From Trissonchulus latispiculum (Eukaryota > Nematoda > Enoplea > Enoplida > Ironidae), in NCBI GenBank assembly GCA_030248195.1, contig JASAND010006800.1, forward strand, positions 1-64,000: DNA of 64,000 bases, in the 5' to 3' direction. Shown here piece by piece: positions 58,101 to 64,000 of the stretch (the stretch's first letter is position 1; every line of letters starts with the position of its first letter). The notes beneath the pieces were generated by a model. The model saw only the letters and a program-made list of their open reading frames with translations. It was not told the origin of the DNA and ran no database searches. Position numbers and translations under genes: made by a program.

Positions 58101-61100
58101 GATTCCAAAATTCGCCGCAATACGGTAGTGATTATACGCTCAATAGGCAAGATAAGGCCCAAGATCAAACATTAGGTACAGAAATTTTACAACTTTTCTT
58201 GAACACTCAAATAGTCATATTGTGGAAGTCACTGTTGCTATATACAGGCCCTCACCAAGGATTTTGAAAAGGGGGTCCAAGGTAACACGCAAGGGGGGTC
58301 TGGGGGCGAGCCCCCCAGAAGTTGACGAAGTTTTTGCATTTGTGCTCAAAAATAATATAGTCAAGCGGGAAAAACCCACTTTTCAGATTTTTAGCCAGAA
58401 CTTTTTACTGGTTTGAGATATTGAAATACTGACTATACAGGCAGCTAGGCCTAGTCGTAAGCTTTCTTATGAGCTATAGAATACCTCTGTAGGGTGCGCC
58501 GTTAGTGAGAAAAATTGTCCAAAACTGGCGGGAGAAAACCCAATGCTGGAAAAACCCATATGCGGGGAAAACCCACCCGTAAATTTTTTGGCAAGTTGCG
58601 AGGAGCATTTCTAACCGTCCCAAATGAAAGAGCGGGTTGTTTTTAGTATAACTGCATCAAAAGAATATTAGTTTTTGTAGAAAAATTGAGGTCATAATGC
58701 CTTTTGAAAATTTTGTATGTTTAATACATAAAATAGGCAAATTTTGGAAATTTTTTAAAAGTGTTTATTTTCAGCAGTTTAAGGTGCTGGTATCGTTTTG
58801 TGCAGTGCTTTTGCGGGTATTTTTTGAAACGCCATAAGTTTCGCAATTTTGTGAGTTGGAAAGAGCTTCATATATCATTTTAAAGCTTATTATCTGTAGA
58901 TTCTCATGAGCGTACGAAACTAGTAAAAATCCCCAAAAAATAGCGAAAATTTTCTGACATACTGACATCTGACAGACTGAGTATAGACCAAAAATTTTTG
59001 AACATCGATTTCTCAAAACTGTGGAATGAGCCAAATTTTTTTCTTGTACTGTCCTATACAGGACATGTGGGCCGAGGGACATTTTTTTGGATTTGGCTTA
59101 GTAGGTCTTAACGGTCAAGAAAATCCATTAAATGTGCGGTGACACGAAATTTCGCAACTTTGCATTGAGTTTTCTCGCAACTGGAGATGTTTTAGCTCAA
59201 ACCAAGAAAAATGTCCCTCCGCAATAGTGCGAATTCTCATTTTGCCAAAAATCACGCGAATCCATTGGGTAGTTTTTGAGAAATCGATGTTCAAAACAAA
59301 ATAATCGCAGTTTTGCCAAAATGGTTTTTCGGCCAAATCTCTAGCTTAGAGCAACAAACTCCGGCTAACAGGCATTGATAAAATGTACAATGAGACTGTG
59401 TATCGATCGAGTATAAATAAACCAAAATTGTCCGTACGATTTGGCAGTAATTTTGAAAAAACTGATTTTCTCGAAAACGGCCATTTTTGGACCCCAAAAA
59501 TCGTTTTTTGCTTATACTGACTTAACCACTAGAGATAGCTCAAAAGTTGTAAAAGCAAAAATGTTCATTTTTGCGCCCTCTTTCCAGCCATACCAACCAA
59601 TCTGGTGTCTCGACTATCGGCTGAGAGAATAATGGCAAAAACCAAAAATTTCTTATCTTTGCACCTAAAAATGCGGGACTGGTCCCAGAATGTTAAAGAG
59701 CACCGAAATAGTGCATTTGAAAAGTTTCGTCCACTTTCATAAAGAATTAAAGCCTATAGGGTTAAATTTACACAAAGCGATACCAGCACCTTAAGCATCC
59801 TATCGTGTAGAAAACGTGTTTTTCCTGTAGTTAGAGCCAAACTAGACCCATTTTAAGGCAAAAATAAGAATTTTTTGGCCAAAATTGAAATTTTGGGTTG
59901 AAATGGCACCATGCCCGATTTAGACCCCCTGGACCACACATAACAGAACGAACCCAGGTAAAACCTATACCAATTTAATCTATATGCTCGATTAAACAAG
60001 TGTATGTATTATCTTGACCTTTCTTGCTAATGGTTAGAAAAATATTCAATTTTGAAAAGTGGGTTTTTCCCGCATGTGGGTTTTTCCCGCATGTGGGTTT
60101 TCCCCCCGCCAACTTCAGGTCACCCCCAGGTCGCACCGGAGGGGTTAGAGCAGTGGGGGATTATATCATCATGAAGCCCAACAGAAGCCCTACACATACA
60201 TACAATCCGCTTTGGTCTAGGTCTTTCCAGTCGTCCAGGGTGGCCAGGCAAAGTTTGTCAAATTTCGGCACTTGGACGGACCAAAGTTTTCGAAAATTTC
60301 AAAGTCCCAAAAAATTTGTAGGGAAGCAGCGGGAGCGACAATAATACAGCCTCTAGGGTTATTTTTGATGCTCTTCAAGACAGGCTATTGAAATCCTATA
60401 TAGCTCATACCGGTAAGCCCACACTGGAGGTGGGTTTTCCCCCGCATTGGCGAATGGGTTTTTTCCCGCTTGACTATATATTGACTTGACTTGACTATAC
60501 TATAGCTTGGCTGTTTATTTCTTGCAAAAAGTAAATAATCGCGCCTAATCGCGCCGAAGGCGCGAAAATTTTTTAAAATAGCTGTTTTTGTCCTAAAAAT
60601 AGCAAAAATTTTCCATTTTGTCATCCCAAAAGGACCTAGAAGTCATCCCAATAGGATCTAGACCCCTTTGAACCCCTCCCCCGGGTGCGGCCTTGGCTAT
60701 ACAAATGTATATAGTTTGTAGGATTGATTGTCTAGCAAAGTCGACGAATTAGGCCAAAGTCTTTGTTCTAAGCATGTCGGGTTATGTTTCGTTTTCATCT
60801 TTTATTTTACAGGTGATTCATCACCGTCTCAGTACTCAGGGAATGAACAAAGTTGCCTGGGACTATCTGATTACGCACAAGTTTGGAGTAAGACATAATT
60901 CAAATTTTAGATGTTACCAATAAAGAGGACTGCTATTGTATGTGTATGTGTCAGGTGCTGAAATTGTTCGTACAGATTTGCATAGTCACTGCATAGATTT
61001 GCTACGGTTTGGACAAGCTCTGCGCTATCGGAACATAATTCAGCAGAGCTTGTTTTGGTTCTGCCCCAGGCTTTGATTTTCTTCATTTATCATTAATTGT

Positions 61101-61685
61101 TGGCATATTTACGGAAATTATTTGGTAACTAGCGAATATTAGCGAGAATGGGTCGCCGCAGCTTTCTCCCTTTATTACAATAACTAGCAAAATAAGCACT
61201 TCTGTTACCTAGTTTAGTTGGACTCCTGTTAAAAGTTTAGTTTAGTAAAGAGCTTTTATTAGAGTTCAATACTGATCATAATAATGTTTTCAAAATCTCG
61301 TTTTTGGTCGATTTTGAATATTTTTGACTTCATTTAGGCTCCGTAACTCAATTTCCATACATTTTGACGAGTATATACTTTTTGCACCGCACCCAGGAGC
61401 AGCCCGACCTTCAGTCAACACTTCGTCCTACCTTTAGCCCCTGTGCAAAATTTCACCCATTCGGTCAACTATCAAAAGTTAGAGGGGTTGGTAACGAGAT
61501 TAATAATAAACGGACATACCCGGATCAAAGGGTTGCCTTTTGTTCTGAAAAAATCGCAACCCAGTTATGGAAAATGTTATAATAAAAAATTTATTCCGCT
61601 ATCACCAACTTCTTGTTTCTTTTCTTTAAACATTCTATTTTTGCTTTCCTTTAAGGAAAGTAGAGTTATTGGAGGAACCAGCAGT
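43057..61685 (+). CDS. NDRG: NDRG-family gene, partial, spliced
   Basis: Seven exons join in frame (43057-43107, 45493-45556, 45756-45873, 47271-47333, 57006-57066, 57431-57517, 60813-60887; 173 codons), each with AG before and GT after, and with split codons that resolve to expected residues. The product is NDRG-like: a VEIEVPHCGRLKVFVQ strand, the TCHDLGTNHRSW loop, PSMTEV, VPGQED, then AMGDGAGANIVCRFA at the nucleophile-elbow position, and HCTSTTAG. As in other NDRG proteins the elbow reads GDGAG rather than GxSxG, so no hydrolase triad is expected. NDRG proteins act in the cytoplasm in stress response and differentiation; their biochemical role is unsettled. The start and the last ~150 residues are missing (family length about 350). 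Intron 4 is 9.7 kb and full of transposons. Confidence 0.9.
43170..43485. mobile_element. Diverged family R-like element
   Basis: AAGGTATTTTTTACGGGGCC at the left and GGAAAATCCCTAAAAATTCC at the right recall the CAGGGTATTTTTTAGGGATTTTT termini at 8366-8731 and 56,673-56,913. It lies in the intron after exon a. Confidence 0.45.
43700..44030 (-). mobile_element. tRNA-derived SINE, copy 2
   Basis: On the - strand a tRNA-like head has an A box (GATGGCCGAATGG, about 44,005-44,017) and a B box (GGTTCGATCCCC, 43,953-43,964). A body shared with 11,650-11,803 and 44,826-45,436 follows, ending GGGGTAAACCTTTACC. The head resembles a class II (Leu/Ser-type) tRNA, but the 3' acceptor half is absent, so this is a SINE and not a tRNA gene. 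Located in an NDRG intron, antisense to the gene. Confidence 0.8.
44031..44825. other. Intronic spacer with G/C-run blocks
   Basis: AAAATTTT-rich sequence with CCCCCCCC and GGGGT blocks (about 44,280-44,400), like the G-tract modules elsewhere. No ORF or exon found. Confidence 0.4.
44826..45436 (+). mobile_element. tRNA-derived SINE, copy 3, interrupted
   Basis: The head has an A-box-like GCTAGATGGCGCAAGAGC and a B box GGGTCGATCCCC (44,879-44,890). Then come the body (CAGTCATCATTTGAGG, TCTACGGTTGGGAATCCGGG, GGAGATATCTCCA) and the 3' end GGGGTAAACCTTTACC. The 3' end is displaced by the 302-bp insertion at 45,113-45,414. Confidence 0.8.
45113..45414. mobile_element. 302-bp TIR element (family P) with 5-bp TSD
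   Basis: CTGGCTTTTTCCT and AGGAAAAAGCCAG are inverted. GGGGT is duplicated on both sides (45,108-45,112 and 45,415-45,419), and the other SINE copies show the uninterrupted site. G/C runs in the interior and the CTGG terminus link it to element S at 12,171-12,547. Confidence 0.85.
45493..45556 (+). CDS. NDRG: NDRG exon b
   Basis: TGGTTTAG/ acceptor and AATC/GTAAGC donor. Twenty-one codons plus one base, including GKTVFLTCHDLGTN. The last base C joins AC of exon c to give His, completing the NDRG signature H-D-x-G-x-N-H. Confidence 0.9.
45756..45873 (+). CDS. NDRG: NDRG exon c
   Basis: AATTTTAG/ acceptor and CAGGA/GTTAGT donor. It contains RSWFPFISHPSMTEV and then HVCVPGQEDNAPNYPQ, matching the NDRG region N-H-x-S...F..PSM.E....F...HVDAPGQE. 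The usual HVDAPGQ is HVCVPGQ here. Confidence 0.9.
45874..47270. other. NDRG intron 3; possible tRNA-like SINE piece
   Basis: A B-box-like GGTTCGAATCCCC lies at 46,480-46,492, followed by CCTTGAGCAAG, a word seen in several tRNA-derived SINEs. The A box is unclear, so the SINE reading is weak. The rest holds no recognised element. Confidence 0.35.
47271..47333 (+). CDS. NDRG: NDRG exon d
   Basis: TTATTTTAG/ acceptor and TTAGG/GTGGGT donor. It reads EEFPTLTQIGEGLSLVLDSLG, corresponding to the Y-P-T/S-M-x-x-L-A......L..FG segment just before the nucleophile elbow. GG plus A of the next exon restores a Gly codon. Confidence 0.88.
47776..48491. mobile_element. TIR element, family N, copy 1 (left part)
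   Basis: It starts TATAGTCAGGGGGGG and matches copy 2 (49,581-50,291) at roughly 95% in the same direction, up to CCGCTCTAGTGGA. There the copy is interrupted by a retrotransposon endonuclease fragment. Repeated GGGGAAAAAACATGG motifs are present. Confidence 0.8.
48492..49003 (-). pseudogene. APE-type endonuclease fragment, second non-LTR family
   Basis: On the - strand, SFGFWNVRTLCGSGKPELLA, then GICVISEARWTDSGETVI (catalytic Glu) and SGGTSHNHGVAFATRL, are followed by an in-frame TAA, then IIAVYAPTDCATPETKDSFY. It ends at 48,492 before the catalytic DFN motif. A G/C-rich leader lies upstream (to about 49,100). Only the 5' end of the element is present, inserted in or joined to element N copy 1. 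Confidence 0.8.
49128..49300. mobile_element. Family O remnant
   Basis: GTCAAGCGGGAAAAATCTC, CAGATTTTTGGCCAGAACTT and ACAGATAGCTAGGC match the left end of element O at 58,356. The fragment ends in TGGGTGGGTGGG repeats and a GGAAAAAGTCGG block. Confidence 0.65.
49581..50667. mobile_element. TIR element, family N, copy 2 (complete)
   Basis: The ends TATAGTCAGGGGGG and CCCCCTCTGACTGTA are inverted. GGGGAAAAAACATGG-type motifs occur seven times in both orientations, clustered at about 49,750-49,812, 50,265-50,310 and 50,610-50,660. This pattern suggests transposase-binding sites. Non-coding, 1.09 kb, in NDRG intron 4. Confidence 0.8.
51003..51949. mobile_element. Possible hAT-like TIR element, family W
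   Basis: TAGGCGTAGATAAGGGGGG at the left and CCTATCTACGCC at the right are inverted. The interior has G/C-run patches (about 51,010-51,060 and 51,870-51,930) and AT-rich DNA without ORFs. A clear target duplication was not seen. Confidence 0.55.
51974..52769. mobile_element. Foldback element, family D, copy 2
   Basis: CAAGTAATAAAAATGCTC and its complement bound the arms. The arm content equals copy 1 at 4197-4940, including GGGCGAATTAATATGGGCAC and the centre GACAATCGCCATGGCGAAGC. Similarity to copy 1 continues past the right end to about 52,830. Confidence 0.8.
52875..54075 (+). repeat. ~144-bp tandem array (about 8 copies)
   Basis: CATTGAAACGAGCGTAGTCG recurs from 52,904 with spacings 144, 144, 144, 144, 145, 148, 136 and 149. 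Each unit contains GACCACTGGTCACTTCCCTC, whose centre GACCACTGGTC is a near-palindrome. Confidence 0.93.
54713..54746 (+). other. Terminal hairpin of Helitron-like element 3
   Basis: ATTATGTAGGGGCGC pairs perfectly with GCGCCCCTACATAAT around the loop TATC (15 bp). It is the same hairpin as at 6553-6582. Confidence 0.87.
54923..55205 (+). mobile_element. Retroposed structured RNA: six-hairpin train
   Basis: A perfect 18-bp direct repeat, TTAGAAACTAACTTGCTT, flanks it (54,905-54,922 and 55,206-55,223), as left by target-primed retroposition. Inside are six hairpins in series: AGACTAG/CTAGTCT (54,931-54,948), CTGTGC/GCACAG (54,983-54,997), AGAGAGGTTTT/AAAACCTTCTCT (55,000-55,025), CTGGCTGTCC/GGACAACCAG (55,055-55,079), CCAGGGA/TCCCTGG (55,089-55,109), ACTAAGGC/GCCTTAGT (55,151-55,169). 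The 3' end is T-rich. No ORF. The strand is inferred from the tail and uncertain. It matches no known snRNA, tRNA, 5S or 7SL that I can recognise. Confidence 0.65.
55224..56672. other. NDRG intron 4, no element seen
   Basis: About 1.4 kb of ordinary AT-rich sequence without repeats that I can match elsewhere in the window and without a supportable exon. Confidence 0.4.
56673..56913. mobile_element. Small TIR element, family R, copy 2
   Basis: CAGGGTATTTTTTAGGGATT and AAAAATACCCTG are inverted. The G-run and ATTTTTGCAAAAATGG content is like 8366-8731. It lies 92 bp before NDRG exon e. Confidence 0.7.
57006..57066 (+). CDS. NDRG: NDRG exon e (nucleophile-elbow region)
   Basis: ATTGCAG/ acceptor and GCC/GTGAGT donor. 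It reads IRAVVAMGDGAGANIVCRFA, the most diagnostic NDRG segment (compare G-x-G-x-G-A-G-A-x-x-x-x-R/K-F-A). Its leading A completes a Gly codon with exon d. Confidence 0.93.
57246..57385. repeat. G/C-run block in NDRG intron 5
   Basis: GGGGGGGG and CCCCCCCCC runs with CCGGATTTTTCCGGGTTTTT and CCGGTTTTCCGGCGG fill much of a 364-bp intron. It is probably a small G-tract element. Confidence 0.6.
57431..57517 (+). CDS. NDRG: NDRG exon f
   Basis: TTGTTTCAG/ acceptor and AAG/GTAAGC donor. Twenty-nine codons in phase 0, with AHPQRCMGVILIHCTSTTAG and EYIKDK, matching the NDRG segment A-x-x-x-P-x-x-V-x-G-L-V-L-I-N after the elbow. Confidence 0.92.
57518..58355. other. NDRG intron 6, unassigned part
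   Basis: No exon found. A GGGGGTCTGGGGGCGAGCCCC block at about 58,295 is shared with 42,438 and marks a degraded G-rich element end. Confidence 0.4.
58356..60478. mobile_element. TIR element, family O, carrying element J
   Basis: TATAGTCAAGCGGGAAAAAC at the left and TTTTTTCCCGCTTGACTATA at the right are inverted. About eight copies of GCGGGAAAAACCCA (both orientations) lie at 58,362, 58,530-58,580, 60,060-60,118 and 60,430-60,470. A 1-kb TTAA element (58,783-59,790) sits inside. A G/C-run free interior separates it from the other families, and the terminus links it to family N. Confidence 0.8.
58783..59790. mobile_element. TTAA-flanked element, family J, copy 1
   Basis: GGTGCTGGTATCG and CGATACCAGCACC are inverted, with TTAA on both sides (58,779-58,782 and 59,791-59,794). 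The interior matches 36,308-38,296 apart from the K2 insertion there. No transposase ORF. Confidence 0.85.
60479..60812. other. NDRG intron 6, right end
   Basis: TTGACTTGACTTGACTAT short repeats beside element O, then a G/C-poor stretch leading to the exon g acceptor. Confidence 0.4.
60813..60887 (+). CDS. NDRG: NDRG exon g
   Basis: TATTTTACAG/ acceptor and GGA/GTAAGA donor. Twenty-five codons in phase 0, with HHRLSTQGMNKVAWDYLITH followed by KFG, matching the NDRG cap region that ends in (H/L)F/HFG. Confidence 0.88.
61656..61685 (+). CDS. NDRG: Possible NDRG exon h (30 bp)
   Basis: A strong polypyrimidine tract and TTTAAG/ precede it, and a perfect GTAAGT follows. Ten codons in phase 0 read ESRVIGGTSS. 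The sequence itself is not diagnostic and 30 bp is very short; support is from splice signals and phase only. Confidence 0.4.
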
Positions 61686-63059
61686 GTAAGTGTCGCACAG
61701 TGACATGCAAGGATTATTACTAGAGTAAAAATGTGCCGTTATCGTTTTCGTCTCTCTGTCGTGATACTTTTTCGATCCATCTCTGTAAGAGTTAGCTTAG
61801 AATTTAGCCCTGCATGGTTAGAAGATTTTTGTTTTAACTACCAAGTAAATTCTACTTTCTGATCTTACTGATCTCTAGTTGAGTATCTACACTTGGTTCA
61901 TTTCTGTAGTTCTGGTGAATTCATGTTACAGTTGCATGCGCTTTAGAACTTCCTTTGTCTATTTTAGTAACTGAATTAATTAGATAATATTTTTCTTTCA
62001 TTTTGTATAATGTATTTAAATATTCACCTTATGATTATTGGTTTCTGTTTACTTAGCAATGTGATTGAAGTTTTAAGAACAGTGTGCTATTAAGCTAAAA
62101 CGTAATTGTATTCCGTTTTCTGTTGTACTACACTAGTGTTCAGTATTTACCCTTGCTACGAAGAAATTTGAGTGCATTGCTAATTAATGCGTTGCGTTGA
62201 ATAATGCCATTTTGTCGAGTCCAGCTTAGTGTAACAAGCTGCGAAATATAAATTCCTCAGTTTCTTTCTAGTATTGGAGTTGGTTTTTCTGCCGTTTTCC
62301 CAAAACATTTTGTGCCCCTCTCTATCGTTGCAGAATCATTATACGACTTTTGGTAACTTGCTGGTTTGCTGACTGAGTAACATGAAGAGTAGATAATAAC
62401 TAAGAGTGTGAAAAGCGTCACAGTCTTAGTTATTAGCTGGCAGACATGCACAATAGCGGCTGACCCCCCCCCCCCCCACAACTAGTGATAGGCACTTGCG
62501 TATATCCGCCTATTTTGCGTGAACGGATATCCGATTATCCGCCTGTTGCAAACATAAGTTCAAGAATTTTTCGATTTCCTAGTTAAAATTTCAAGTTTTC
62601 TTCTAACTTTTCGGTACGCTATGAATCATGGGGGAGCTCGGAGAGCCCCCCATAATATGAGCTATAAAGGCACTTTGCGGATTTGGAAAAGTGCTAATTA
62701 GGCATAACTAATTAACGGGAAGGAATTAAGAGCTAATATTTACATTTTTGAAATCTCCAGGCCAAGAGCTTTCGAATGATACCAAACTTGCCCGGAAAAA
62801 ATGAACTTTGAAAAAATCGACTTTCTCTTACGGGTTTGAAAGTGGGTTTTTTTTTCTCTGTATTCAGCATGATTTTTTCCATTTTTCTGTTAACTCGATT
62901 TTTCAAACGGCCCATAGGAAAAATTTTTCTATACTATTTTTTGATTATCTAGGCAATGACATTTAGCAAGTTTATGTTTTTTCCCGAATTTCGATCTGGT
63001 TCGATTTTTATAGATGGTCAAAAATGGAAAAAATAGCGTTTTTGGACACCTTCAAGCTG
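61686..63059. other. No further exon seen
   Basis: Mostly AT-rich. A C13-14 run lies at about 62,465-62,479. Just after it, TAGTGATAGGCAC with CGGATA repeats resembles a hAT terminus (partner-like end at about 23,355). The C-terminal NDRG exons were not found. Confidence 0.4.
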
Positions 63060-64000
63060 AAAAATTTCTAAGTCCGAAAATTTGAAAATAGTCTAAAAAC
63101 GGGCAAAAACAGCGTTTGGTGGTACCCATATATAGTAAATCGGGGTCGCTGAACACGATGGGCATACTGCCGAAACCGACGGATGTGACCTCTGACCTAC
63201 AGCGCCCACCCACAGTGGCTCCGGTGTGGCTCAAAAATGAAAGTCTTCAAAAGTGGTCATGTTTGGTATCAAATGAAAGCCCTTGGCGAGGCGATCAACT
63301 TTTGTCATTATGCCACACCCGAAAAGTGGCTCCATCGTCCTGTGGGCGGGTGCCCACCCACAGTGGGTCAGCTGTGGCTCAAAAATGAAAGTCTTCAAAA
63401 GTGGTCATGTTTGGTATCAAATGAAAGCCCTTGGCGAGGCGATCAACTTTTGTCATTATGCCACACCCGAAAATTGGCTCCATCGTCCTGTGGGCGGGTG
63501 CCCCACCCACAGTGGGTCAGCTGTGGTTCAAAAATGAAAGTCTTCAAAAGTGGTCATGTTTGGTATCAAATGAAAGCCCTTGGCGAGGCGATCAACTTTT
63601 GTCATTATGCCACACCCGAAAAGTGGCTCCATCGTCCTGTGGGCGGGTGCCCCACCCACAGTGGGTCAGCTGTGACTCAAAAATGAAAGTCTTCAAAAGT
63701 GGTCATGTTTGGTATCAAATGAAAGCCCTTGGCGATGCGATCAACTTTTGTCATTATGCCACACCCGAAAAGTGGCTCCATCGTCCTGTGGGCGGGTGCC
63801 CCACCCACGGTGGGTACGGTGTGGGTCAAAAATGAAAGTCTTCAAAAGTGGTCATGTTTGGTATCAAATGAAAGCCCTTGGCGAGGCGATCAACTTTTGT
63901 CATTATGCCACACCCGAAAAGTGGCTCCATCGTCCTGTGGGCGGGTGCCCCACCCACGGTGGGTACGGTGTGGGTCAAAAATGAAAGTCTTCAAAAGTGG
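63060..64000 (-). mobile_element. Helitron-like element 5, reversed, runs off window
   Basis: 63,060-63,190 (AAATTTCTAAGTCCG..., GGTGGTACCCATATATAGTA, GGGGTCGCTGAACACGATGG) is the reversed 5' part of the single-copy region. It is followed by the 149-bp array in the opposite orientation to that at 5.1 kb. The remaining array lies beyond the window. Confidence 0.62.
63230..64000 (-). repeat. 149-bp tandem array (more than 5 copies)
   Basis: GCGATCAACTTTTGTCATTA recurs at 63,291, 63,439, 63,588 and onward, spacings 148 and 149. Units are very alike, so the array is young. A few units differ by GCGAGGCG/GCGATGCG or CACAGTGGGTCAGCTGTG/CACGGTGGGTACGGTGTG. Long overlapping ORFs here are repeat artefacts. 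Confidence 0.95.

Overview
The window is animal nuclear DNA. It has GT-AG introns, parts of two host genes, tRNA-derived SINEs, non-LTR retrotransposon remnants, a Merlin-type transposase and very many inverted-repeat DNA transposons. The phylum cannot be fixed from sequence alone; a repeat-rich invertebrate fits best. No complete gene, rRNA, CRISPR array or bacterial-style operon is present. Most long ORFs are translations of microsatellites, tandem arrays or transposon DNA.

Host genes. (1) An NDRG-family gene (alpha/beta-hydrolase fold) runs on the + strand from 43,057 to at least 60,887. Seven exons with matching splice phases give 173 codons; an eighth short exon at 61,656-61,685 is possible. 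Its introns hold SINEs, foldback elements, a Helitron-like element and a retroposed structured RNA. (2) A single exon on the - strand (11,216-11,534) has an ATG, a PDZ-like domain resembling the N-terminal PDZ of MAGI scaffold proteins, and a perfect GTAAGT donor. The rest of that gene should lie to its left.

Layout. 0-4.9 kb: three ~1-2 kb foldback elements in a row, then a fourth of ~0.75 kb. 5.1-11.2 kb: Helitron-like elements with ~149-bp tandem cores and a terminal hairpin, a hAT-type element with a perfect 8-bp target duplication, and the MAGI-like exon just beyond. 11.6-16.1 kb: a SINE and a duplicated mosaic of G/C-homopolymer modules. 16.6-19.5 kb: three TTAA-flanked elements joined end to end. 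19.7-21.5 kb: a tract dense in short hairpins that includes a heat-shock-element-like palindrome. 24.2-26.9 kb: two long palindromic elements. 27-29.1 kb: a broken non-LTR retrotransposon on the - strand. 29.4-30.5 kb: a reversed Helitron-like element. 30.9-38.5 kb: one hAT-like insertion that has itself collected at least five other elements, including the Merlin transposase. 38.7-42.2 kb: G-tract modules and more ~147-173-bp arrays. 43-61.7 kb: the NDRG gene and its intronic elements. 63.1-64 kb: another Helitron-like array running off the window.

The most interesting signals are: a 283-bp train of six hairpins flanked by a perfect 18-bp duplication (54.9-55.2 kb); the hairpin tract at 19.7-21.5 kb; modular Helitron-like elements whose unrelated core repeats all have a period near 145-150 bp; TTAA elements that share target sites; and the general dominance of long-armed foldback elements carrying repeated subterminal motifs.
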